Assembly: GCA_900095095.1 (NCBI GenBank)
Contig: FMBT01000313.1
Span: forward strand, 310,001-374,000
DNA length: 64,000 bases
Direction: 5' to 3'
From: Fragilariopsis cylindrus CCMP1102
Taxonomy: Eukaryota; Bacillariophyta; Bacillariophyceae; Bacillariales; Bacillariaceae
Part shown: piece by piece, positions 1-10,227 of the stretch
Numbering within the stretch: position 1 is the stretch's first letter
Layout: every line of letters starts with the position of its first letter
The notes under the pieces: model-generated
What the model saw: the letters and a program-made list of their open reading frames with translations, nothing else
The model's database searches: none
What the model was told of the DNA's origin: nothing
Program-made: the position numbers and the translations under genes

Positions 1-846
1 TAGTCTGCCTCTTTTCCCTAATGCACCAGCCCATCCAACGCAGGCATCCATGGTTTCTCTTCGTCCGACACATTCAAAGATCACATCCACTCCCTTTCCA
101 TCTGTCATTTCACGTACAGTAGCAGCAACTGTAGAAGGATCGCAAGTTCCATCAATCACATGAGTCGCACCTAATTCCAGTGCCTTCTTCCGTTTCGATT
201 CACTTCGTGTGACGACAATTATTTGTGATATTCCATAGACGTTCTTCATTAATTGCACTAAACCAAATCCAACACCATTACAACCATAAATCAATACAGT
301 TTTATCTATATCTGTACCATCATTACTATTATTATTCACATTCCCCATCTTGGCTGCATGTACGGCAGTTGTGACACCACAACCAATGGGAGCAGCATCA
401 ATAAATGAGACATGATCCGGTAGTACTAGAGCATTTTTGGAGGGTGTCACAATATATTCCGCAAGACCACCATCTGCAATAAATCCATATTCCGCCCTTA
501 ATGCATCACATATTTGCACTTCACCTTTGGTGCACCATCGACAGGAACCACATCCATCATAATAATAGACGATGACACGTTCACCAACACGACTCTTCTT
601 CTCTGATTCTGTAGTATTATGATGTGTTATAATACCAACACACTCATGACCTAACGTCATTGGTTTGACACCAAGATTTAAGGTCCCATCGGCAAAATGT
701 AATTCTGTATGACATAATGATGTTGCTTTGATCTCCACAATCACATCCTCCGATGATAAATTTTTCGGTTCCGGTTTTGGTACCTTTTCAAAAGTAAGTG
801 GTACATCTGGTCCATGATAACGAACCGCATCCATCATCGTCGTCAT
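1..846 (-). CDS. Zinc-dependent medium-chain alcohol dehydrogenase (C-terminus beyond window edge)
   Basis: An open frame of 282 codons runs from an ATG at 846 off the left edge, so the C-terminal part is missing only because the window ends. The order of motifs is that of the zinc MDR alcohol dehydrogenases: a catalytic-zinc cysteine in SLCHTELHF, the GHECVG segment, a structural-zinc lobe with four cysteines spaced C-x2-C-x2-C-x7-C (GCGSCRWC then QIC), and a Rossmann nucleotide-binding turn GCNGVGFG. The family oxidises alcohols or reduces aldehydes with NAD(P). Substrate cannot be told from sequence. No targeting peptide is evident, so it is probably cytosolic. It is transcribed away from the E4 ligase gene and shares its 5' region. 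Confidence 0.9.
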   Translation of the reverse strand, partial: MTTMMDAVRYHGPDVPLTFEKVPKPEPKNLSSEDVIVEIKATSLCHTELHFADGTLNLGVKPMTLGHECVGIITHHNTTESEKKSRVGERVIVYYYDGCGSCRWCTKGEVQICDALRAEYGFIADGGLAEYIVTPSKNALVLPDHVSFIDAAPIGCGVTTAVHAAKMGNVNNNSNDGTDIDKTVLIYGCNGVGFGLVQLMKNVYGISQIIVVTRSESKRKKALELGATHVIDGTCDPSTVAATVREMTDGKGVDVIFECVGRRETMDACVGWAGALGKRGRL

Positions 847-1400
847 TATTACTATTTAGTAGTATATGTACAGAAAATATATAGAACAGAGGATTCGATT
901 ATTTCCTGGCGGTACGTACTAGACTTATGAATCGAAGGATGATTGGATGAATGAGAGGATGCTGAATGATGAATGAATGAATGTCTCAAATCGATTGATT
1001 CAAAGAAGAAGCAATCTTAATTTCTGACCCGATAGCAAAGATTTTTTGTTCTGGACCGCTCAACTATTTTAATATAAGACTTATTAAGTACCAAGTCATG
1101 ATTCTTCCGCAGGCTTCGAATTTTGCTACAGTACAGAACGCAGAATTGCTCTATGACGATGATAGCGGATACTGATCCTTAATTCTCATCATTAATCAGT
1201 CAATCAAAAGCAGACGAATAGGTCAAGTGGGGAATCGAATCTGCTATTGATAACAAAAGATAGAATAGGACAGAATATAATCGACCAATACACCAACCTT
1301 AAAAATACAGGGAGGTTATCAATTATTCTATCTCAGTTATATATTACTGAAACAAAAAATAAAATAATCGAAAAATTAAAGTCCGCTAAAGCAGTATAGG
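847..1400. promoter_or_regulatory. Divergent intergenic region between alcohol dehydrogenase and UFD2-like gene
   Basis: These 554 bases separate two start codons facing away from each other, so both promoters must lie here. The stretch is AT-rich, has a short run of ATGA-type repeats near 945-985, and no clear TATA box or open frame. Nothing else is seen. Confidence 0.5.
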
Positions 1401-4400
1401 ATGAGTGGATTTTTACCAGATTTAGCGAACTGGGCACTGCGGGGTGGTGCTGGTGCTGGTGACAACGCCGATAATAATGATAATGATAATGACAATGCAG
1501 GTGAAGGGACAGCATTAGCTGCTGCACCAGAACCAGCCATTACCGAAGCCGATATGCGAGAACGTCGTTTGGCTAGAATGGAAGCCATGCAAAAACGGCA
1601 ACAGGAGGCACAAGCACAAGCACAACAAGATCCTCAACCGATGGAAGTCGATACAGACACGAAACTTTCCTCTACTACCGCCGCAACAACGGCGACACCG
1701 ATGGAAATGGATTCGTCTCCGCCGGTGACGAAAAAGGCCAAGGGTGAGTCTGTCCAAACAACAACAACCGCCACCGCCACTGCTGCTACTGCTACTGCTG
1801 CTATTGCAACTACGTCCACCAGCGTCAAAGCCGCCAAAACCAAAATGAAATCGACTACTCCTATTGATCCCGCTCGGAAGATTCAACGTAAAAAAGAACT
1901 GTTGATTAAAAAAGTTCTGAATGTCACGATTTATAATCGACAACATCGTGATTCCGCTTGTCTTCATCTTGATTTAGGTCTGGATGAAAATAATAATGCC
2001 GACAACGACAATAATGGTGATATTGGGGTACACACCATCGCGGAATTATTGGCCACACGATTATCCCTCCCACCCAGTCAATTACGTGACACTGTTCCGA
2101 CTCAAAAATCATTCATTACTTATTTAGCCACCTCTCATCGGAAGGCAGCGGAAGAGGCAAAAACATTACGTCAACAACAAAAGGATTCCAACCAACCATT
2201 GATCGAGATATTAAATGAAATCCAAACTCAAGTTGTTAGTTATGCCTCCAGTGGACTGATGGAACCTGATTTATTTGAACAGGCATCGGATTCACGATCA
2301 CAACTATTACGTGCCATGATAGAAACTTGTGGTGGTGGAGTTGATCCATTAAAATCATTCACGCACGGTATTACAGGAAAATCGGATTCGAGTTTTTATC
2401 ATCAATTATGTGACGAATTACACACCCAAGATTCTACTGCATTCGTCACCGTCGTGACTGGTATCGTGAGGTGTGTCACAAAACATTTAAAACAATGTGA
2501 TAGTATTGATGCTACAGTTACTGTTGATGTTACTGATACTAATCAAGATGGAACGACAGCAACTATCACTACTACGAATAATGAACGATTGAATTGTGGT
2601 CCGACTCAATTACTTTCGGCATTATCAGCCGTATGTGGTCATAAAAAGGCTGCTCTTGTTGTTACCAACATGTCTGACTTTTTACTACCTCCCGCTGGTT
2701 CTGCAGCTGCGAATGAAACAATTAGACCTCCTATGCCGGCAGGGGCTGATCTCTTTCGAATGTTAGCCGGAGCTGGTGGTGGTAATCAACGTCGTCCATA
2801 CAAAAAACGGAGCGGGGTTGGGTTAGAGGAACACACACTATTGGGTACGGTATTTAAAATTTCAGTACCACGAGACAACAATCCGGCTTTTCCAACTGAC
2901 AACATACTACGACAACCTCCTAGCGTTATCGAACAGATTACACGATCTCAACGTCAACAACTGAAAGTATACCAAATCTTGTTGAATCAACTTGTTATGA
3001 GTTTCGTCAAAGCGGGGAAGGATACTCGAAACACTCTTTTTAAATGGTTCGTTGATTTTCAACTTGTCAATCCGGCAGCTACCGGTATGAGACCTGATTA
3101 CTCAACGAAGGTATCAAGTCAATCACTTTTGCTCAACGTACAAGTTGCTTTACTCAAGCTTTGCGAGCCATTCGTTTCCGATGAAAAGAAACATAATTTG
3201 ATCGATCCACAGTTTGTTCTGAGCGCCGATGATAATCTTGGAGTTTTCCCAACAAGCGGCGACGACGCACTACCACGATTGGGCGGTGACGAAGAAGATA
3301 ATAACACCACCATGACAACAACAACAACTCCATACAATCCCAAGAATACCTTCATCCCACAATGCTTCTATTACGCAGCAAGGTCTATCGCCTTGGGGGT
3401 TGCCCCATCGTTGAGTCAACACGAGAACCTGTTGCGGACTATCAGTCATCAACATTGGACTCTTCAAAACAGCAACAGCGACGTACAAAGTGATCCTCGT
3501 TTCCGTATGATGATTGCGCGACAACGTGCCCACGAGGTTACACTATTCCAAGAAGAAATGATCGTCGATACAGTGCAATTTTGTGATCTAATGGCCAAGA
3601 TTATGTATGAAATAGAAGACGACGAAATTTTAAGAAACATGCCTGAATTCTTTGTCGTTAACATTTGTGACATGTTGATGGATGTTGGTAAATTTCAAGG
3701 CAAATTACTGCGGGGGTTACAATTTCCAAACGTTTTCAAGTTGGTCGTCAAGCTATTGAGTCCCAAGTACAAGCACATGATTCGCAACTACAATTTACGA
3801 GCAAAGCTTGGGGACACCTTGTTCGCGTTGTACCTACCCGAAACCAAGCCACGCCATCGTGATATTCCACAAAGTATCGCGTTAGATCCCACGAAGGGTG
3901 GACAATCTTATCTGTTATCGGACGTTGAAGCACAAGAAACTCTAGCACCCTCGCTATTGTTATTGTATGGAGAAGTTGAACATACTGGTTCTTATGATCA
4001 AAAATCGCATCGGGCTAAGATTAGTTCCCTGCTAAAGTACTTGTGGGAATCAAAAGAACATCGTCCAGCGTTTCAAAAGATTACTCAAAACAAGGATTCC
4101 TTCATCAAATTTGCCAATGGTATTATCAATGAGACCAATGATTTGATATCGACTGTAATGGAAAAACTTCCAAAGATTAAAAGTACACAAGAGCAGATGG
4201 CCAACGCTGCTGAATGGGGACGCTTGACGGAGGAAGAACAAACTGACGCAACGAGCCGTTTGGAAGACGATGAACGGGAAGTCAAATCTGCTTTGCCTCT
4301 TTGTAACAAAACGCTACAGATGTTCGGATATTTAAACACGGATGAGGTCATCCGGGGTTTATTTTTGCTCCCCGAACTCTGTCCCCGTTTGGTAAATATG

Positions 4401-5135
4401 CTTATTCATGTATTGGGGAAACTAATCGGTTCGAGAGGGTTGGATCTGAAGGTACGAACAAGTTTAAATTACTGCATGTATAGTATTTATTGCTACGACG
4501 TGTCACGACGGAGACATTTTCTGATATTATATGTCTTAGAAACAACTGCTCACTTTATTCTGCTCTTTTTATCTATTTTAAACGAAATTCTTGCCTACAA
4601 CAATTCACAGGTCGAGAATCCGGAACAGTACGAATTTCGTCCGAAGGAAATGCTACGTGATTTATGTGCCATCTTTGCTCTCTTTTCATCTGAAGATGTG
4701 TTCCAATTAGAATGTGCCAAGAGTGGATGTGATCTCAAATTGTTGAAGAATGCTGTCAAGACTTGTCAAAAACTCAATCTACTTACAGGAGAATCAATTA
4801 TTGCATTTGAATCGTTGCCGGATCTCGTGGAACAAGCGTCCTTATCCGTCGCCGACGATGAAGCCCTGGAAGCGGACGCTCCCGATGAATTCTTAGACGA
4901 AATTTTGTCTATCTTCATGAAAGATCCTGTCATCCTTCCCAGTGGTCATTATGTGGATCGAGCTACTATTACACAGCATTTACTAAACGATCCTATCGAT
5001 CCTTTCAATCGTAAAGAGATGACTATTGATGATGTCAAACCAGCTGTTGAGTTGAAGGCGAGGATCGATGCTTGGTTGCAAGAGAAGCGTACAGCTCGAC
5101 TACTAGCTGAAACCACGATCTCAAAAGATACGTAA
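1401..5135 (+). CDS. UFD2: Ubiquitin conjugation factor E4 (UFD2/UBE4 family, U-box E3/E4 ligase)
   Basis: UFD2-type factors extend ubiquitin chains on substrates already carrying a few ubiquitins and work with Cdc48/p97 in proteasomal degradation. The frame has a low-complexity N-terminus (about 170 residues of A/T/D/N-rich sequence), then the long helical Ufd2 core, then a C-terminal U-box starting at APDEFLDEILSIFMKDP, with LPSGHYVDR and DPFNR matching the family. The continuous 1244-codon frame hides an intron: GT at 4452 to AG at 4610 (159 nt, multiple of three, no stop). Removing it gives DLKVENPEQYEFRPKEML, as in UBE4B and Ufd2, and a 1191-residue protein. Function is assigned from the family; the splice site is inferred. 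Confidence 0.93.
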   Translation: MSGFLPDLANWALRGGAGAGDNADNNDNDNDNAGEGTALAAAPEPAITEADMRERRLARMEAMQKRQQEAQAQAQQDPQPMEVDTDTKLSSTTAATTATPMEMDSSPPVTKKAKGESVQTTTTATATAATATAAIATTSTSVKAAKTKMKSTTPIDPARKIQRKKELLIKKVLNVTIYNRQHRDSACLHLDLGLDENNNADNDNNGDIGVHTIAELLATRLSLPPSQLRDTVPTQKSFITYLATSHRKAAEEAKTLRQQQKDSNQPLIEILNEIQTQVVSYASSGLMEPDLFEQASDSRSQLLRAMIETCGGGVDPLKSFTHGITGKSDSSFYHQLCDELHTQDSTAFVTVVTGIVRCVTKHLKQCDSIDATVTVDVTDTNQDGTTATITTTNNERLNCGPTQLLSALSAVCGHKKAALVVTNMSDFLLPPAGSAAANETIRPPMPAGADLFRMLAGAGGGNQRRPYKKRSGVGLEEHTLLGTVFKISVPRDNNPAFPTDNILRQPPSVIEQITRSQRQQLKVYQILLNQLVMSFVKAGKDTRNTLFKWFVDFQLVNPAATGMRPDYSTKVSSQSLLLNVQVALLKLCEPFVSDEKKHNLIDPQFVLSADDNLGVFPTSGDDALPRLGGDEEDNNTTMTTTTTPYNPKNTFIPQCFYYAARSIALGVAPSLSQHENLLRTISHQHWTLQNSNSDVQSDPRFRMMIARQRAHEVTLFQEEMIVDTVQFCDLMAKIMYEIEDDEILRNMPEFFVVNICDMLMDVGKFQGKLLRGLQFPNVFKLVVKLLSPKYKHMIRNYNLRAKLGDTLFALYLPETKPRHRDIPQSIALDPTKGGQSYLLSDVEAQETLAPSLLLLYGEVEHTGSYDQKSHRAKISSLLKYLWESKEHRPAFQKITQNKDSFIKFANGIINETNDLISTVMEKLPKIKSTQEQMANAAEWGRLTEEEQTDATSRLEDDEREVKSALPLCNKTLQMFGYLNTDEVIRGLFLLPELCPRLVNMLIHVLGKLIGSRGLDLKVRTSLNYCMYSIYCYDVSRRRHFLILYVLETTAHFILLFLSILNEILAYNNSQVENPEQYEFRPKEMLRDLCAIFALFSSEDVFQLECAKSGCDLKLLKNAVKTCQKLNLLTGESIIAFESLPDLVEQASLSVADDEALEADAPDEFLDEILSIFMKDPVILPSGHYVDRATITQHLLNDPIDPFNRKEMTIDDVKPAVELKARIDAWLQEKRTARLLAETTISKDT

Positions 5136-5445
5136 TAAAGTAATTTCATAATTGACGATGATGATGATGATGATGCAGATAAAAGGACAATTGTTTTGGT
5201 AGGAGGATATCGAGTGATTACACGAAACACGAATAATAACAACAACACGCATGTAATAATGCAACGAAAGATAAAGGCGAAGATATAAATTTCTTATAAA
5301 TAAAAAATGAATGTCCTTATTTTCTTCGAAGTAATGACGTGTATGTAATTAGTCGTGATGAATCATCGCGAATCGAATGGTGAGAGCTATGTAATTGGTA
5401 TCCGTTTTTTTTTGGTTTTCTTCTTCTGTTATCTATTCAATATCA
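5136..5445. other. Convergent intergenic spacer
   Basis: The spacer lies 3' of the E4 ligase gene. It holds a short GAT microsatellite at about 5155-5175 and AT-rich sequence typical of a 3' end. No gene is seen. Confidence 0.5.
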
Positions 5446-5793
5446 TTATTCCTTCTTGATCGAAATATCTTTGCTTCGTAGGTTGTAATGGCAGCATTTC
5501 GGTGTATCATATGTCCTGATAGTAGATGATTTAGTAATCTTGTTTTTAGTATCTTTCTCCTCGATAGCCCTGTCAGAATCATCTTCGAGCATGCCCGTAC
5601 TTCGTTTCGCATGAATCTCCCAAAGCTCTTCTCCAACTGATGACGAACGGCGTTTGCGGCGTGGTGGCTGATCATGATCGTCTTCATCGTCTTCACGAAG
5701 TCGATGAAGGTGTACCAAGAACAGTTCTTCACCAGGAGTAGGAGTACCTGTAGTAGTAGGTTTTTCCATCTTTGTAATAGTTGATCTTGTCAT
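5446..5793 (-). CDS. Small hypothetical protein, possibly a terminal exon
   Basis: A 115-codon frame from an ATG at 5793 encodes a charged polypeptide: GEELFLVHLHRLRE, then an acidic stretch, a basic patch PPRRKRRSSSV that could be a nuclear localisation signal, and a lysine-rich end. Composition is protein-like, not simple repeat, and the strand converges on the E4 ligase gene. No family is recognised. It may be the last exon of a gene whose earlier exons lie between 5800 and 6150, where a GTAAGA donor-like site occurs on this strand near 5962, or it may be chance. Confidence 0.35.
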   Translation of the reverse strand: MTRSTITKMEKPTTTGTPTPGEELFLVHLHRLREDDEDDHDQPPRRKRRSSSVGEELWEIHAKRSTGMLEDDSDRAIEEKDTKNKITKSSTIRTYDTPKCCHYNLRSKDISIKKE

Positions 5794-6374
5794 CTTTCAG
5801 AAATAATTTTAGGGTTTAGCAGAATATTGATTGGTTGATTGTTTATTTGATTATGTTCTAGCGTAAAGATTATAAAAGTAGAATTATGTGCTAGTATTTA
5901 CGAAGCATAAGGACAGAGGGACACTCATATAATGGCGATTGTTAGTCGTTCTAATTCTTACCTGTACGCAGAAAACCTTGTGTGATGGTTTTTCTTATTG
6001 ACATCAAACATGTCACTTTTTCGATGGAACAAAACCGACTACAGTATGCATTGTTCCTTTCAGGGGTGCTCATAAAATTTATTACCCCTGCATGGATTTT
6101 CAATTTGGTATGCGCGAAATAGTGGATCGAAAATAAGGAAAACACGAAAACACCATTCGCTTTTGAGATCGCTTTTACAACCTACCAGTATTTATGTTGA
6201 TGCTCCGAAAAATGCCGTCTAGAAAGAGAGAGGCAGGACCCAAAGACTTCGATATGATGTGGTGTGGTGTGACAAGACAGAAAGAAGTAGTGCGCTCCAT
6301 CTCCTATTTCGCCTCTTGACATCATCATATATAAATTTGGAAATAATTATGGGAAAGAATAGTGTACAGCAATC
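5794..6374. other. Intergenic region upstream of amino-acid transporter
   Basis: The 581 bases contain the promoter of the transporter gene. A 7-bp inverted repeat CAGGGGT...ACCCCTG spans 6061-6090. An open stretch on the minus strand (5951-6145) has no recognisable product. Confidence 0.4.
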
Positions 6375-8027
6375 ATGATAACATCATCCAACGATTCCTC
6401 ATCGAACCAACAACATGGTAGTGGTGGTGGCGGAAGTGGTGGTAGTCTTTCGCCATTTGTATGCGCATGCTTTACACTGAACTATCTTATCGGTACTGGA
6501 TTCTTAACACTTCCTTGGGCGTTTGAAAGAGCTGGTATCCTCCTTTCGATGATAGCTATGTGCATCATTTGCTTCGTGTCAAATATTGGAGTAGACTTCA
6601 TCGTAACTTCCTGCGCTCGAGCAGAGGTACTCATGTCGTACCGTAAACGTACAGGTCACTCGTATAAAGAAGAAGGAGGAGTAGAAGAAAGACCAAAGAA
6701 AATGACAGAAACGACAGGACTATTACTGTCACAACAAATTCATACCATCGGTGAAGAAGCATCGTCCGTTAACACCAAAGAACTAACAAGCCAAAACAGT
6801 GGTGACGAAGTAACTCCTTCAATGGGATACGAATCAGACGACGACGACAAGAGCAATGCCAGTGATAATAATAAAAATCTGTTGGTAGTACAAGGAAAAC
6901 ATAGATACGAATTAACGGAGCTCTGCAAAATATTTCTTGGAGATACCGGACTGAAAGTATATGGAATTTCTGTTGCTCTCGATTGTTATGGCTTCCTTTG
7001 GGCGTACGCATCGGTATTTGGGGCGGCGATGGCACATTCTTTTCCATTATTTGGCCCAGGAGTAGATTGTTACCATATGTATGTCATTCTATTTGCTATC
7101 ATCGTTGTGCCTATGTCCTTCCTTGAGCTTGCCGAACAGGCTTCCATGCAAATCTTCCTATCGGGATGCAGGATTGCTTGTATTCTCTTTATGATTATAA
7201 CTCCTGTTCTTGCAGCTCTATTCGAATCAGAAGGAAATATGAAGGATAGTATTCAACCTATTGCTCATTTTGATGATCAGACTGAACCAATAGGGTCTCC
7301 ACTTTTCCGTCTTTCAAAGATTCACGAGATGTTACCTATCGTGGTATATTCTGTAATATTTCACCAAGCTGTACCTGGACTGGTAGATGAAATGAAGGAT
7401 AAAGCAAAGGCTGGGAAAATATTTACATATACTTTCGGTCTATGCGGTATATTATACAGCCTCCTCGGGATCATTGTATCCTGGTATTTTGGAAACCAAG
7501 TACATCCGTCTTCAAACATCAATTGGACAAATTATCATGCTGGTACGGGCCACCTCAACGAGAACGGTGAGTGGGTGGGAGTGTCTCTTATCCCTCGAGC
7601 CATATCACTCTTTGTCGTCGTCTTCCCTGCCTTAGATGTTATATCATCCTACCCAATCAACGCCTACACGTTAGGCAATAGTCTACTTAGTTTCATCCAT
7701 GCTGATAACATCGTTAAAGTCCAACAAGATCGTCGGATGGCAATATTCTATCGTGGTATTGCTGCTATACCTCCAATTTTCGGTGCATTATTTATTAGAG
7801 ATCTCGGTATTATCACTGATTTCAGTGGTCTTACCGGTCTAGCAATTGCATTCTGTTTTCCGCCCCTACTTTACATAAGAAGCGAATCAATGCTAAGAGA
7901 TCTTGGTATACCATACCAAACATGCTATGAACGTCTAGGATCTTCCAAGACGACAGCTCAAGTTATATTCGCTTTTGGAGTTGTTACCATAATTTTTTGC
8001 TCAGTATTATTAATAGTTGATCACTGA
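6375..8027 (+). CDS. Amino acid/auxin permease-type transporter (AAAP, SLC36/38-like)
   Basis: An intronless 550-residue polytopic membrane protein. The first membrane span carries the family-typical stretch NYLIGTGFLTLPWAFERAG, where AAAP proteins unwind helix 1 to bind substrate. About eleven hydrophobic segments follow. A hydrophilic, acidic loop of roughly 90 residues (about 95-180, rich in E, S, D, N) is inserted after the second span, longer than in animal SLC38 members. The family couples amino-acid uptake or vacuolar export to H+ or Na+; substrate and membrane cannot be read here. The ATG at 6375 gives a short Gly/Ser-rich cytosolic tail ahead of helix 1. Confidence 0.88.
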   Translation: MITSSNDSSSNQQHGSGGGGSGGSLSPFVCACFTLNYLIGTGFLTLPWAFERAGILLSMIAMCIICFVSNIGVDFIVTSCARAEVLMSYRKRTGHSYKEEGGVEERPKKMTETTGLLLSQQIHTIGEEASSVNTKELTSQNSGDEVTPSMGYESDDDDKSNASDNNKNLLVVQGKHRYELTELCKIFLGDTGLKVYGISVALDCYGFLWAYASVFGAAMAHSFPLFGPGVDCYHMYVILFAIIVVPMSFLELAEQASMQIFLSGCRIACILFMIITPVLAALFESEGNMKDSIQPIAHFDDQTEPIGSPLFRLSKIHEMLPIVVYSVIFHQAVPGLVDEMKDKAKAGKIFTYTFGLCGILYSLLGIIVSWYFGNQVHPSSNINWTNYHAGTGHLNENGEWVGVSLIPRAISLFVVVFPALDVISSYPINAYTLGNSLLSFIHADNIVKVQQDRRMAIFYRGIAAIPPIFGALFIRDLGIITDFSGLTGLAIAFCFPPLLYIRSESMLRDLGIPYQTCYERLGSSKTTAQVIFAFGVVTIIFCSVLLIVDH

Positions 8028-8373
8028 TTAAACCAACATGACATTGAGTATTCTGCATCTCAAATTTTTCTATAATAACACAAACATATTGTATTAAAAA
8101 TTTTATACTAACATCATCATCGATATTTGGATTTTTCTTACTTCATAAAATATATGCCGCACCAAAATAAAACAACAACTCATATTCAAGGTCAAGAGTT
8201 TCATTTCAATATTTTTAGAAGGAACATGCTATCTGAACTTTTCAGAAGTATGCTATTTAATGTGGATGTGAATTTTACTCATTGATTTACTATGTGTTAT
8301 ATATAATATATAAATATATATATATTTTATTAATCTAGCTAATTTCTATGTAGATATTATGTATAGCAGACTA
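8028..8373. other. AT-rich 3' flank of transporter gene
   Basis: The segment is very AT-rich, with a TA-repeat-like tract near 8290-8330. No gene is seen. Confidence 0.5.
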
Positions 8374-9420
8374 TTACGTCTTTAAAGTCGCCTCCAGTAA
8401 GTGAGGAATTAACACACGTCGGTAGAACGATACTGCCTTGATAGAACTGTTGAATGTGAAGTATAACTTGTGTTCGGGCAATAATTTGTATATTTTTTTT
8501 GATTTGGATAACAGGATGAATAATTGTAATATATCTGGACAATATCCTGTTTGGTGATTCGTGCTCTGTTGATGTTGACTGGATTGTACACAGAGCAGGA
8601 TGTGAATAAGTATAACTCCTGTTCTTCGATGTTGCATGTTCTCATTGAAGGGGTTGTTTTTGGTCTTGTTGTATATTATTATTTGGATAAGTAGGCATGG
8701 CTGCCATATCAAATGATGATTGAGTAGCAAATTGAGGAAGTTTGGCTGACACCTCAATTTGTAATGTACTCGGAGTCTTAAGCTTCTGTATGTATGCCAT
8801 GATTGCTTCAAGCCATCATCTGGGAATTCCGATGAGTCCCTGGCTGGATGAGTCCGTGAGTTCTATAGCAGAGATTTGGTATTACCTTGATCTCTTGATC
8901 TTTTTCTTGGAGTTTCGCTTGTACTTTCTGTTGTTTGTGGGGTAAATTCCTTAAATGTTTCTTCTTGTGACGCTGGAGTAGCCGTCACTGTCGGAATTGG
9001 GCATGTTTTTTTCTTTGCTGTAGGTGGTGGGGAGATTGTAGCTTGTTTTTGCGAGTCTGACTTTCTTTTACTGATAGCTGCTTGTCCTTTCTTAAAGACG
9101 GGTCTCAATGGATGTGACGTAAACTGCTGTCCAAATATTAATGTCAGGTAGGGATGTTAGTTTTAGCAATTCCATTGCAGATTCACCCAGATAATACATT
9201 GGAGTGGCTATCTCATCGACATCCTCAATGATCATTTTGCCTCAAAGCGCCTTTTACGTGATTGTTATGGAAGGTTTGTATCCTACTAGGAGTTGTTCAA
9301 GCTCGTGTTGTGCAAAGAAGACTGGAATATTGAAGAAGACAAATAGGATGCCAACTACCTGCTATTGAATGTGAACATTACCCAGCTATAATACATCATG
9401 CCTGGATAACTATGTTATTA
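8374..9420 (-). pseudogene. Decayed coding remnant, family not recognised
   Basis: On the minus strand, fragments in shifting frames read like protein but none extends far. One fragment near 9300-9130 reads VVGILFVFFNIPVFFAQ, then ELEQLLVGYKPSITI, MIIEDVDEIATPMYYLGE and LTSLPDINIW. Then comes an 81-codon frame (8863-9108) rich in K, P, T and S, and further pieces to 8374. Stops and frame changes separate the pieces, so this looks like a dead gene or mobile-element fragment. No conserved domain can be named; a chance assemblage is possible. Confidence 0.3.
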
Positions 9421-10227
9421 TTAAGGCTAATTTAGATATTACTATTTTTTGTAATGCTCGCTTGCTCCCAATAATACTTCCAGCAACCCACAGAACTTCA
9501 ATCAATACTAAAATTGTTTCCTCCATTATCTGTACCCCCCACCCCGCCCACCTCCATTTAGCATGATTTATTGTAATAAATCATAGGTTGGCCACTCATT
9601 GATGATGATATCTCTAGGATTGTGAGATAATACTATTAACTTCAAGCATAGAAAGACAGTAAAACAAGATACACTAGCTATATAAAAGTAGAATTACCAT
9701 CACATACATAGAAGGGAAATCATTAGTTTCATCTCATCAACGAGTTCAACTTTGTTTTCCCCAAAAGTCAAAATCCATAAATAAAAATGCTTTAGTTACT
9801 GTTGCAGCATGGTTTTTATGCTTCTTGAATCTCACATATTATCAAGAAAATTCTTGCACATGACTGGTGGACTCATCTCCTATCATATAATACTTTTATT
9901 AACAATTGCAAAGTGAGCTCTCTTCCTTGATAATACTTGCATGGTGCTGCAGAAAATATGAAAATATGAAAACATGAATTCAACAGCATGATATTATGAT
10001 ACTTTTGCATTGCTTTTCGTCTAGTTTTTTGAAATATTCATTGGGCTTATGTTTTGATCCTCATTTTTGGCGCGCCGCGCGCCAGGCAGCATTGCATCTA
10101 GACGAAACCACAGAAAAATCACATCTCTCAAGTGTTGATCGGAGATCGTACACATACCTACGTTTGTGATAACCTATCTTTGTTATTGAAGTCTCGGTGA
10201 CAGTAATTTTAAGGTTATACAAGTATC
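9421..10227. promoter_or_regulatory. Upstream region of SR-like gene with GC palindrome
   Basis: The first part is featureless and AT-rich, with a short C-run at 9534-9550. The last 160 bases contain a striking GC-rich palindrome at 10068-10084 within otherwise AT-rich sequence, so the promoter of the SR-like gene probably lies here. Confidence 0.45.
10068..10084. promoter_or_regulatory. GC-rich palindrome TGGCGCGCCGCGCGCCA, E2F-like
   Basis: Arms TGGCGCG and CGCGCCA are exact inverse complements around CCG, 144 bp upstream of the SR-like start codon. The flanking T-run makes TTTGGCGC, which fits the E2F/DP consensus TTTSSCGC. The binding role is inference. Confidence 0.35.

Noticed and set aside
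6074-6090. A 17-bp exact match, AAAATTTATTACCCCTG, also at 29110-29126
   Set aside because: Similarity does not extend past the match, and an AT-rich word of this length can be shared by chance in 64 kb.
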